Positions 1-5,698 of a stretch of DNA of 7,990 nucleotides are shown one piece after another (within the stretch, counting starts at the first letter, position 1; the number at the start of each line of letters is the position of its first letter). The stretch lies in NCBI GenBank assembly GCA_964582985.1, contig CAZOUM010000094.1, positions 1 to 7,990 on the forward strand. Direction: 5' to 3'. Under the pieces are notes generated by a model, which did no database searches, was not told where the DNA came from, and saw only the letters and a program-made list of their open reading frames with translations. The translations under genes and the position numbers were made by a program. Source of the stretch: CAZQYB01 sp964582985 (GTDB lineage Bacteria; Planctomycetota; Phycisphaerae; Sedimentisphaerales; Anaerobacaceae).

Positions 1-184
1 CTATATGCGCGGTGTCTTAACAATTGAGAATCGACTGATTATTATGCTCGATTTACAGAATGTCCTCTCGGAAGAAGAGTTAGCTAAGTTAAGCGAAATT
101 CGGATAAAGCACCGTAAAATTATAGAAAAAGTGAAGGAAAAGGATGTAAAAGCGAAAGAGGTAAAAGAAGAAGTAAAGAAGTAA
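1..184 (+). CDS. cheW: CheW chemotaxis coupling protein, C-terminal part
   Basis: The open frame enters from the left edge (first full codon at 2) and ends with TAA at 182-184, leaving 60 residues. The segment GVLTIENRLIIMLDLQNVLS matches the last beta-strands of a CheW/SH3-like coupling domain, where a conserved glycine-rich turn is followed by a hydrophobic strand and a LD-x-x-x-(I/V)L ending. CheW bridges chemoreceptors and the CheA kinase at the cytoplasmic face of receptor arrays. After the domain comes an unusual tail of about 33 residues that is almost entirely Lys, Glu, Val and Ile and probably helical. The start and most of the domain lie outside the window. The neighbouring cheY, cheB and cheA genes support the call. 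A separate CheV or a CheA C-terminus is less likely because of the charged tail and the gene order. Confidence 0.88.
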   Translation, partial: YMRGVLTIENRLIIMLDLQNVLSEEELAKLSEIRIKHRKIIEKVKEKDVKAKEVKEEVKK

Positions 185-197
185 GAAGTACCTCCCT

Positions 198-222
198 GTC
201 ATTCCCGCGGAAGCGGAAATCC
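198..222 (+). repeat. Dispersed palindromic repeat, family A (copy 1)
   Basis: GTCATTCCCGCGGAAGCGG followed by AAATCC begins 13 bases after the cheW stop. It is an imperfect copy of the unit seen at 7708-7734 and, in the opposite orientation, at 4603-4626. The left arm ATTCCCGC pairs with GCGGAAAT with one mismatch, so this copy has a slightly decayed stem. It is probably a non-autonomous REP- or MITE-like dispersed element. The rest of the 185-276 spacer is purine-rich and ends in the cheY ribosome-binding site. Confidence 0.7.
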
Positions 223-276
223 AAAGAGAGGCAGAGAAGCAAGAAGTAAGAAACAGAGAAAAAAGGAGGAACAAAT

Positions 277-639
277 ATGGCTAAGAAAATTCTAATTGCT
301 GATGATTCATTATTTATGCGAAGTATATTGAGAGATATTTTATCCGACAAATATAAGATAGTAGAGGCAGCAACGGGCTCGGAAGCGGAGCGGCAATTTA
401 AAGAGGAAAAGCCTGATTTGACTTTACTAGATATTATTATGCCTGAGGGCGAAGAGGAAGGCATAAGAATTCTTAAAAAGATAGTTAAATCCAACCCAAA
501 AGTCAAGGTGGTAATGATTACCGCTGTCGGACAAGACACTATAATAGAGGAATGCAAAAGACTTGGGGCAGTTGATTATATTGTTAAACCCTTTGATAGA
601 GAAGAAGTAATTAATACAGTGCAGAAATACTTAGGCTAA
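277..639 (+). CDS. cheY: CheY, single-domain chemotaxis response regulator
   Basis: This is a stand-alone receiver domain of 120 residues, the usual CheY length. The acidic pair is D9-D10, the phosphoacceptor is D52, the switch threonine is T82 and the invariant lysine is K104 in the KPF motif. D9-D10-S11 followed by F13-M14-R15 is typical of CheY. When phosphorylated by CheA, CheY binds the flagellar motor switch, and CheC in this cluster would dephosphorylate it. The ATG at 277 follows a strong GGAGG at 265-269. One oddity is the loop after D52, which reads MPEGEEEG. It is two residues longer than the usual MPxMDG and more acidic, and it lies next to the active site. The gene sits between cheW and cheB, so the chemotaxis assignment is firm, although which of several possible CheY paralogues in the genome drives the motor cannot be told. 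Confidence 0.93.
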   Translation: MAKKILIADDSLFMRSILRDILSDKYKIVEAATGSEAERQFKEEKPDLTLLDIIMPEGEEEGIRILKKIVKSNPKVKVVMITAVGQDTIIEECKRLGAVDYIVKPFDREEVINTVQKYLG

Positions 640-694
640 TGCGGATGGTCGCGGATATCCATGAAATTCACGCATAGATAGATAGGATGATAAA

Positions 695-1735
695 ATGAAA
701 AATGCTCAAATTCGTGTTTTAGTTATAGATGATTCCATATTTATGAGAACACTAATATCTGATATGTTAAATTCTGACCCGGAGATTGAGGTGATAGATA
801 CTGCCAAAGATGGTAAAGAAGCCATAGAAAAACTATCCAAAATAAGACCCGAGTGTATTACCCTGGATCTGGTCATGCCCGGGTGGGACGGTCTAACTAC
901 ATTAGAGCATATAATGGCTGAATACCCTACTCCGGTGATTATACTATCTGCCCATAGCAAAAAAGACGCCGATATCACTATAAAATGCCTTAAGGCAGGA
1001 GCGGTAGGTTTTGTTCTTAAGCCATCAGGTGAGTTATCACTGGATGTAAAAGATGTCAAGCACGAGATTTTAGAGAAGGTGAAAGCCGCCTCAAGGGTCA
1101 ACGTGGGGAGAATCAAATTACTCGTCCGCAAAAAGCGAAAACAGCCAAAGCGTAAACCGGCGGCTTTAAGCGAGATTATTGTTATCGGTGCATCCACAGG
1201 AGGCCCGCAGACGCTGGAGGCAATTTTATATTCTCTACCCGTAAAGCTCCCCGTTCCGGTAATTATTGTACAGCATTTACCAACGAGATTCTTTACAGAA
1301 AGTCTGGCTGAACATCTGAATAAAGTCACTGATTTAGAAGTAAAGGTGGCTGAAAATGCTGAGGTTCTTCAACCAGGCAAAGTCTATCTTGCTCCTGCTG
1401 GATTCCAGATGACCTTTAAAATGTGCGATATGGAGGTGGTTACATCTTTAACTGAAGCACCACCCAATAGCTTAAGTCCCTCAGTCGATATAGCCATGGA
1501 ATCTATTGCAAAAATTTATGATGGAAATTCGCTCGGGATTATCTTAAGCGGTATGGGATGCGATGGACGAGAAGGGATGAGAGCAATCAAGGAGGCCGGT
1601 GGTAAAACAATTGTGCAAGATGAGTCTTCCTTAATATTCGGTATGCCCAAGGCGGTTATCGAGGCGGGCATTGCGGATGAAGTATTATCCGTAGATGACA
1701 TAGCTGATGCAATGATGGAATGTGGGGGAATATAA
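695..1735 (+). CDS. cheB: CheB, receptor methylesterase/deamidase with receiver domain
   Basis: The 346 residues match full-length CheB. Residues 5-120 are a receiver with D12-D13, phosphoacceptor D58, S85 and K109. Residues 121-158 are a linker with a very basic stretch (RKKRKQPKRK near 145-154). Residues 160-343 are the methylesterase domain. The catalytic triad is visible as S167 in GASTGGP, H194 in VQHLP and D290 in GMGCDG. CheB removes methyl groups from receptor glutamates when phosphorylated by CheA and so sets adaptation. The start ATG at 695 is preceded by AGGA at 684-687, a moderate ribosome-binding site that overlaps an ATAG x3 tetramer run (674-685). The gene ends at the base before the cheA ATG, so the two are almost certainly co-translated. 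No CheR is in the window; it must be encoded elsewhere if the system is methylation-dependent. Confidence 0.96.
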   Translation: MKNAQIRVLVIDDSIFMRTLISDMLNSDPEIEVIDTAKDGKEAIEKLSKIRPECITLDLVMPGWDGLTTLEHIMAEYPTPVIILSAHSKKDADITIKCLKAGAVGFVLKPSGELSLDVKDVKHEILEKVKAASRVNVGRIKLLVRKKRKQPKRKPAALSEIIVIGASTGGPQTLEAILYSLPVKLPVPVIIVQHLPTRFFTESLAEHLNKVTDLEVKVAENAEVLQPGKVYLAPAGFQMTFKMCDMEVVTSLTEAPPNSLSPSVDIAMESIAKIYDGNSLGIILSGMGCDGREGMRAIKEAGGKTIVQDESSLIFGMPKAVIEAGIADEVLSVDDIADAMMECGGI

Positions 1736-3319
1736 ATGCCAGAAGATATGACCAAATACAAAGATACCTACCTCAGCGAGGCTAAAGAACATCTCGCCTC
1801 TATGGAAAAGTTGCTGCTCAAATTTGAGAAAAAGCCGGCAAAAATAGAGCCGATCAGCGGCATATTCCGCGAGATACACAGCTTAAAGAGTATGTCTGCT
1901 GCGATGGATTACCATAAAACCAGCCAACTCTGCCATGCCATGGAAGACGTGTTAGAGGGTATAAGGAAGGAAAAAGTAAAACCGGAAGATTGCATTGATG
2001 TATTATTCGAATGTTTTGATACGCTTAAGGCAAGCCTAAAAGAAATTTCCCAGAATAAGGAAGAACTTGATATAGATAACCTGGTGCAGAAATTGAAGGA
2101 ACTCTCTGTCGGGGCTAAGGGATTAAAGACTAAAGACCAAAGATTAAAGACAGAGGAAGCCATCGTAGAAAAGATGCAATCGATAGAAGTAAAAGTCGAG
2201 AGATTAGATTTACTCATGAATTTAGTCGAAGAACTATTGATTAACAAGATGAGACTTGACCGGCTTAAAGAAGAGCTTAAAAACCCTGAGCTAAATGCTA
2301 TCATGGATAACCTGCAAAGAGTTATAGTCGATATGCAATATAATATAATGCAATCAAGGATGGTACCTATAGGGTTTGTCTTTAACAGGTTCCCCCGAAT
2401 GGTCAGAGACTTAGCCAAGAATCAGAAAAAAGATGTAAATCTGCAAATACAGGGAGCTGACATAGAGCTGGACAGAGGCGTTATAGACGAAATTGGCGAA
2501 AGCTTGGTTCATCTTATAAGAAACGCTATTGACCATGGGATAGAGACCCCTGAAGCAAGAAGAAAAGCTGGAAAACCCCCTCAGGGAACGATAATTCTAA
2601 ACGCTGCGAGTAGCAAAAATTTCGCAATTATCAAGGTTGCCGATGACGGGGCAGGTCTGGACTTAGAAGAGATAAAAAATACTGCTATAAAAAGGGGAAT
2701 ATTATTTGCCGGAGCTTCAAAAGAAGAAATAATAAATTCAATCTTTTCTGGTTTAAGCACTACTAAACAGGTTACTTCAGTCTCCGGGAGAGGTTTTGGC
2801 TTAGATATAGTCAAAAATAAGGTCGAATCCTTCGGAGGCACTATTAAAGCCGAGTCAGAGCCAAAAAAGGGAACAACATTTACCATAGAGATGCCTTTGA
2901 CCCTGGCTATCATTAAGACCTTGTTTGTTGAAGTCGGGGCGAAACTCTATGCAATTCCTTTAGTCAACATAGAAAGGTTAGTTACTGTAAACAAGAAAGA
3001 CATAAAAGGGATGTTAAACTATGAGGCAATTGTCTTAAATGAACAAGATATCCTCATAACCAGATTAAATACACTTTTTGATACACCATCTTTAGGGCTG
3101 GAGAAACAGCCCATAGCAATTATTAGAAAAGGCAAAGAAAAACTGGGTTTGGCAGTTGATGCTTTCTCCACGACACAGGAAATAGTCATTAAACCCTTAA
3201 ATAAATTGGTAATAGAAAATAAATATTTCGCCGGTTCTACAATAGTCGGTTCAGGCGAAGTGGTGCTGATTTTAGATATAGCGAATTTGATTCTCACAAA
3301 AAGAAGTAAGGACGTATAG
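1736..3319 (+). CDS. cheA: CheA, chemotaxis histidine kinase lacking a P2 domain
   Basis: The 527 residues carry the CheA order P1-P3-P4-P5. P1 (HPt, about 1-108) has the phosphoaccepting H48 in IFREIHSLKS. P3 (dimerisation) is near 148-205. P4 (kinase) has an N box HLIRNAIDHG at 259-268 (N263), a G1 box D303-D304-G305-A-G and a G2 box GRGFGL at 351-356. P5 (CheW-like) runs from about 392 to 525. CheA autophosphorylates on the HPt histidine and passes phosphate to CheY and CheB. No P2 CheY/CheB-binding domain is present between P1 and P3, only about 40 residues of linker, which includes residues encoded by a heptamer array (2123-2150). The glycine normally following HxxK is Ser52. The ATG at 1736 directly follows the cheB TAA, with GGGGGA at 1724-1729 as ribosome-binding site. 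The stop TAG lies at the edge of a short CGTATAG-type repeat region. Confidence 0.96.
   Translation: MPEDMTKYKDTYLSEAKEHLASMEKLLLKFEKKPAKIEPISGIFREIHSLKSMSAAMDYHKTSQLCHAMEDVLEGIRKEKVKPEDCIDVLFECFDTLKASLKEISQNKEELDIDNLVQKLKELSVGAKGLKTKDQRLKTEEAIVEKMQSIEVKVERLDLLMNLVEELLINKMRLDRLKEELKNPELNAIMDNLQRVIVDMQYNIMQSRMVPIGFVFNRFPRMVRDLAKNQKKDVNLQIQGADIELDRGVIDEIGESLVHLIRNAIDHGIETPEARRKAGKPPQGTIILNAASSKNFAIIKVADDGAGLDLEEIKNTAIKRGILFAGASKEEIINSIFSGLSTTKQVTSVSGRGFGLDIVKNKVESFGGTIKAESEPKKGTTFTIEMPLTLAIIKTLFVEVGAKLYAIPLVNIERLVTVNKKDIKGMLNYEAIVLNEQDILITRLNTLFDTPSLGLEKQPIAIIRKGKEKLGLAVDAFSTTQEIVIKPLNKLVIENKYFAGSTIVGSGEVVLILDIANLILTKRSKDV
2123..2150 (+). repeat. Heptanucleotide tandem array inside cheA
   Basis: There are four consecutive 7-base units, TTAAAGA, CTAAAGA, CCAAAGA and TTAAAGA, all of form NNAAAGA. 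A decayed fifth unit, CAGAGGA, follows at 2151-2157. The array encodes the Lys/Thr/Asp/Arg-rich part of the CheA linker around residues 130-139, between HPt and the dimerisation domain. Because 28 is not a multiple of 3, the units are read in different frames along the array. The same NNAAAGA pattern recurs in cheD at 4284-4304. Confidence 0.75.
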
Positions 3320-3331
3320 TATACGCCTTGA

Positions 3332-3345
3332 TAGCGTATAGCGTA
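3332..3345 (+). repeat. Short tandem heptamer TAGCGTA x2 after cheA
   Basis: Two exact copies of TAGCGTA stand in tandem, with related sequence just before (CGTATAG at 3313-3319, overlapping the last codon and stop of cheA, then TATACGC at 3320-3326). The cheA stop TAG therefore lies within this short repetitive tract. It is too short to be sure it is more than local duplication. Confidence 0.45.
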
Positions 3346-3365
3346 GAGAAAAGAAGAAACCAGGA

Positions 3366-3439
3366 GTAGGGGTTCGATTTATCGAACCCGCAAGCAAAAG
3401 TTACCGGGATAACTCGCTTCGGATAAATCCGACCCCTAC
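3366..3439 (+). repeat. Palindromic double-hairpin element, family B (74 bp)
   Basis: The element has 8-bp inverted ends, GTAGGGGT (3366-3373) and ACCCCTAC (3432-3439). Each end carries its own inner hairpin: TTCGATTTATCGAA at 3372-3385 and TCGGATAAATCCGA at 3419-3432. The centre also contains short pairable segments, so a cruciform or clover shape is possible. A shorter relative beginning GTAGGGG occurs at 4728-4763. The element is probably a MITE-like or REP-like dispersed unit. It fills most of the 3320-3485 cheA-cheC spacer. There is no U-rich tract after it, so it is not a classic intrinsic terminator, though the structure could affect readthrough or mRNA stability. Confidence 0.65.
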
Positions 3440-3485
3440 AAAATACAAATAGAAAGACATCTAAATTTAAAAGGAGGAGGAGAGA

Positions 3486-4097
3486 ATGCTAAAAATATCA
3501 AAAAAAAACCTACTAGCCGAGATAACCAATGAAGCAGCCAAGGACGCTTCTTTGGCTTTATTAAAGCTTTGTGGTGAAAAAATTACTATAGAGTTTGCTG
3601 ATGTAAAAGTTGAAAAGATTCAAAAAGCCTTTTCGGGTGTAGATCTTGAATCAATAGTTGCAGGGGTATATCTTCCTATCACAGGAGATATTAAAGGTGC
3701 CTCAATCTTGATATTTCCCGAAAAGATTGCCTATACTCTGTGTGATATGCTGGTTAGAAGAAAACCAGGAACGACCCGGAAACTGACAGAGCTTGATAAA
3801 TCGGCATTAAAGGAGGTCGGCAACATTATCTGCGGAAGCTTATTAACTGTTTTTTCAAACATTCTGAAGATTAAAATAATTGAAAATGTGCCGGAATTAA
3901 GTTTTGATATGTTTGGCGCAGTTGTAGACCAGATCATCATTCAATTTGTCCAAAAAGCAGAAGAGGTGTTAATCATAGAATTAAGATTTGGCTTTGAACA
4001 TATCATGATAAAAGGACATATTATTCTTATTTTCGGGCATAAAGAGATAAAAGCTATTATAGATGGGCTCTTTAAGGAAAACGAGATTAGAGGGTAG
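3486..4097 (+). CDS. cheC: CheC, CheY-P phosphatase
   Basis: The 203 residues fit the CheC family (about 200-210), whose fold is two similar halves each carrying an ExxN phosphatase signature. Both signatures are present: E12-x-x-N15 in LLAEITNEAA and E110-x-x-N113 in S106-ALKEVGN. The first lacks the usual D/S four residues before the Glu (N8 instead); the second has S106. CheC dephosphorylates CheY-P in the cytoplasm and is stimulated by binding CheD, whose gene follows after 8 bp. The ATG at 3486 has a very strong purine-rich ribosome-binding site (GGAGGAGGAG, 3473-3482). After the spacer repeat this gene probably starts a cheC-cheD translational unit, either read through from cheA or from an undetected promoter. 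A CheX identity is less likely because two ExxN sites are kept and cheD is adjacent. Confidence 0.9.
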   Translation: MLKISKKNLLAEITNEAAKDASLALLKLCGEKITIEFADVKVEKIQKAFSGVDLESIVAGVYLPITGDIKGASILIFPEKIAYTLCDMLVRRKPGTTRKLTELDKSALKEVGNIICGSLLTVFSNILKIKIIENVPELSFDMFGAVVDQIIIQFVQKAEEVLIIELRFGFEHIMIKGHIILIFGHKEIKAIIDGLFKENEIRG

Positions 4098-4105
4098 TTA
4101 ACGAA

Positions 4106-4600
4106 ATGAAAAATATCGAAGTATATATGGGAGATATAGCAGTAATAAAGGGTGAGGATAACCTGGTTGCATCAGGTATTGGCTCTTGTCTGGTTATTAC
4201 ACTCTATGATCCTAAACACAAAATCGGCGCTTTAGCTCATACCATGTTATATGCTCGTCGTTTATCATTTGAGGTACGTAATTCGAAAGACGAAAGACGA
4301 AAGACCAATCCGGACGAGTCACCGGACACAAAATACGCCGATACTGCTATAGATGAGATGCTAAAAAGAATAGAGACCTTAGGTGCAAAGAGAGAAAATA
4401 TAGAGGCAAAGCTCATCGGCGGGGCAAATATGTTTTCTGCTTTCGAGTCAGATTTCGGCAAAGAAAATGTCTCCCGCGCAAAGGAGAAACTTAAAAAAGC
4501 AGGCATAGCGATAGTGGGTGAATGTGTCGGTGGTTCCCAGGGCCGTTCTGTAGAATTTTCTGTTACAACGGGAATCGTTACAGTAAAGACAAAATTTTAA
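4106..4600 (+). CDS. cheD: CheD, chemoreceptor glutamine deamidase
   Basis: The 164 residues match CheD. The catalytic cysteine is C28 in SGIGSC and the catalytic histidine is H45 in ALAHTML. Other family motifs are KYADTAIDEML (76-86), LIGGANMF, and the GGSQGRSVEF segment near the C-terminus. CheD deamidates receptor glutamines and also binds and activates CheC. At the Thr position six residues before the cysteine (Thr21 in Thermotoga CheD) there is Ala22, followed by Ser23, which may take over. Between L48 and K76 the loop is 27 residues, about 16 longer than I recall for Thermotoga CheD, and the extra part is partly encoded by three perfect CGAAAGA heptamers. The ATG at 4106 uses GAGGG at 4090-4094, which overlaps the end of cheC, so translation is probably coupled. 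The stop is followed immediately by a family A palindrome. Confidence 0.92.
   Translation: MKNIEVYMGDIAVIKGEDNLVASGIGSCLVITLYDPKHKIGALAHTMLYARRLSFEVRNSKDERRKTNPDESPDTKYADTAIDEMLKRIETLGAKRENIEAKLIGGANMFSAFESDFGKENVSRAKEKLKKAGIAIVGECVGGSQGRSVEFSVTTGIVTVKTKF
4284..4304 (+). repeat. Perfect tandem heptamer CGAAAGA x3 inside cheD
   Basis: Three exact consecutive CGAAAGA units encode a Ser-Lys-Asp-Glu-Arg-Arg-Lys stretch within the enlarged loop between the catalytic histidine and the KYADTA motif. The array is 21 bases, so it keeps frame. Gain or loss of one unit would shift it. It shares the NNAAAGA form with the array in cheA (2123-2150). Confidence 0.8.
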
Positions 4601-4602
4601 TA

Positions 4603-4626
4603 GATTCCCGTTTTCACGGGAATGAC
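4603..4626 (-). repeat. Dispersed palindromic repeat, family A (copy 2, inverted)
   Basis: The sequence is GATTCCCGTTTTCACGGGAATGAC when read on the + strand, and its reverse complement begins GTCATTCCCG like copies 1 and 3. The perfect 8-bp stem is ATTCCCGT (4604-4611) with ACGGGAAT (4616-4623) and a 4-base loop. It starts two bases after the cheD stop codon. It has no downstream U-run, so it is a hairpin but not a typical intrinsic terminator. Confidence 0.75.
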
Positions 4627-4727
4627 ATAATTGGTGCGGAAATGAAAGATAAAGATAATACAAATCGAATGAGTAAAATGTTAATAGATTCAAACCGTAC
4701 TTTTTTGTATAAAGTATTGCTTTTAGT

Positions 4728-4763
4728 GTAGGGGCCGGATTTATCCGACCCGAAACGGGCTAC
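4728..4763 (+). repeat. Family B palindrome, short form
   Basis: It starts GTAGGGGCCGGATTTATCCG and ends GGGCTAC. The outer ends GTAG/CTAC can pair, an inner hairpin CGGAT-TT-ATCCG follows, and a second hairpin CCCG-AAA-CGGG lies at 4749-4759. It shares the GTAGGGG end and the GGATTTATCC-type hairpin with the 74-bp element at 3366-3439. The surrounding 4601-4810 spacer holds this element, a family A copy and about 100 bases in which I see no supported gene or promoter. Confidence 0.6.
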
Positions 4764-4796
4764 ATTCTATACAGGCTTAAGGATGTAATGTGAACC

Positions 4797-4804
4797 GAGA
4801 GGAG
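4797..4804 (+). promoter_or_regulatory. Ribosome-binding site that sets the start at 4811
   Basis: GAGAGGAG lies 6 bases before the ATG at 4811. The in-frame upstream GTG at 4790 has no comparable site, and the seven extra residues it would add precede the natural beginning of a receiver domain. The ATG at 4811 is therefore preferred. Confidence 0.8.
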
Positions 4805-4810
4805 TTAGTA

Positions 4811-5572
4811 ATGGATCGAAAGAATATTCTTTTATTCGAGCCAGATAAAGAAGTAAAAAAAGTTTTTATCGACTGGCTCAAAGAAGAAAAATATAGTGCT
4901 AAGCCAGTAGAGAACCCCGAACAAATTCTTGCCCGGTTATCTGGAGAAAAATTTGATATTTTGATAATAGATATCGATTTTCCTGAAGTTGCAGAGTCTT
5001 TATTAAACCTATGTCGAATATTAAAAAAAGACCGGCATTTTTCAGAATTTCCAATCACGGTTCTAACTTATGGAAAAAATACTAAAATAATAGCCAACTA
5101 TATTGAGGTAGGCGTAGACAATTTTATGCTCAAGCCATTTGAAACGGATTCTTTTCTGAGTCGCATTGATACCATATTTAGGCAAGTCGAGCTTAAATCT
5201 AAAGGAAAAAAAGTCTTAGACCTAAACTATATCAATTATTTAATCAAGTTAACCGGCGAAACTACCAGGAAAGATTTTTTTATACTATCCTCGGTTATTT
5301 TTAATAAGTTGATTATCGACAAGGTAAAGGGTGTTATTGGTGAGCCAGTTATTGTAATAATAATAAAGAGACTTGGAGAGCTTATAGGAGAGGACTATGA
5401 ATTTGTGAAGGAAGTTAGATTCTCGGATGGCAAGATACTTATGGATAAGGTTGATAAAGCCTCAAAAGACGTGCCTGTTGAAAAACTCATCGTTGCTTTC
5501 TGGGATTATATCTATGGATTCCTGCAGCTAATCCAGACCCTAACCTCCGATATCCTGATAGAGCGGAGGTGA
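4811..5572 (+). CDS. Response regulator: receiver plus unrecognised C-terminal domain
   Basis: From the preferred ATG the product is 253 residues. Residues 3-120 form a receiver with acidic residues E10 and D12 (E-P-D in place of D-D), phosphoacceptor D54, T86 and K108 in KPF. Residues from about 127 to 253 are not a DNA-binding helix-turn-helix, GGDEF, HD-GYP or other output domain that I recognise. This part is mixed and rather hydrophobic (for example GEPVIVIIIKRLGEL, then a C-terminal helix VEKLIVAFWDYIYGFLQL), suggesting a compact alpha/beta or helical fold, not a membrane span. The stop is 8 bases before the GTG at 5581, from which the downstream kinase may start, and the end of this gene contains the GGAGGT at 5565-5570. 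It is therefore probably a partner of that kinase. It may also receive phosphate from CheA, but this cannot be judged from sequence. Confidence 0.8.
   Translation: MDRKNILLFEPDKEVKKVFIDWLKEEKYSAKPVENPEQILARLSGEKFDILIIDIDFPEVAESLLNLCRILKKDRHFSEFPITVLTYGKNTKIIANYIEVGVDNFMLKPFETDSFLSRIDTIFRQVELKSKGKKVLDLNYINYLIKLTGETTRKDFFILSSVIFNKLIIDKVKGVIGEPVIVIIIKRLGELIGEDYEFVKEVRFSDGKILMDKVDKASKDVPVEKLIVAFWDYIYGFLQLIQTLTSDILIERR
5565..5570 (+). promoter_or_regulatory. Strong ribosome-binding site before the C14 tract
   Basis: GGAGGT overlaps the last codons and stop of the preceding gene and stands 10 bases before GTG 5581 and 13 before ATG 5584, which share one frame. That frame runs into the C14 tract and, with 14 C, stops at TAA 5659-5661 after about 25 codons. 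The site makes sense only if these codons begin a real gene, and the histidine kinase is the only candidate. Confidence 0.6.
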
Positions 5573-5617
5573 AAAATAGAGTGATGTGTAATAGAGGCAA
5601 GTATACAAACAAAATTA

Positions 5618-5631
5618 CCCCCCCCCCCCCC
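5618..5631 (+). repeat. Homopolymeric C tract (14 C)
   Basis: There are fourteen consecutive C, preceded by AAAATTA and followed by GAAAAAATCCCGGGG. In an AT-rich genome such a run is exceptional and prone to replication slippage. It lies between a well-placed start (5581/5584) and the kinase reading frame. With 14 C the start is out of frame with the kinase; with 13 C the two would be joined. Confidence 0.9.
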
Positions 5632-5698
5632 GAAAAAATCCCGGGGATACCTTGGAGATAAAATATCTCAACTTGCTGATATTATAGATAATTTAACT

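Noticed and set aside
120..557. Long open frame on the - strand across the cheW/cheY region.
   Set aside because: It is antisense to cheY, is low-complexity and Ser/Leu-rich, and has no start signal. It is a shadow of the coding bias on the + strand.
641..685. Possible third repeat family or regulatory site between cheY and cheB (GCGGAT twice, GGATATCC, ATAG x3).
   Set aside because: The motifs are short and there is no second copy in the window to support a family. The ATAG run overlaps the cheB ribosome-binding site but three units of four bases can arise by chance.
3366..3439. Riboswitch or structured RNA leader upstream of cheC.
   Set aside because: The structure is fully explained by a palindromic element with a related copy at 4728-4763, and it matches no riboswitch pattern I know.
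4604..4623. Possible intrinsic terminator after cheD.
   Set aside because: The hairpin is perfect but is followed by GACATAATT with no U-run, and it is a copy of a dispersed repeat found elsewhere in both orientations.
4642..4731. A 29-codon open frame (MKDKDNTNRMSKMLIDSN and onward) in the cheD-regulator spacer.
   Set aside because: It has no convincing ribosome-binding site, ends inside the family B repeat, and its in-frame extension upstream is a shadow of the cheD end. I see no protein-like pattern.
5628..5646. Stem between the end of the C tract and GGGG at 5643-5646 as a frameshift-stimulating hairpin.
   Set aside because: Only four G-C pairs with a loop of about 11 bases. It is too weak to claim, although slippage at the tract itself remains possible.
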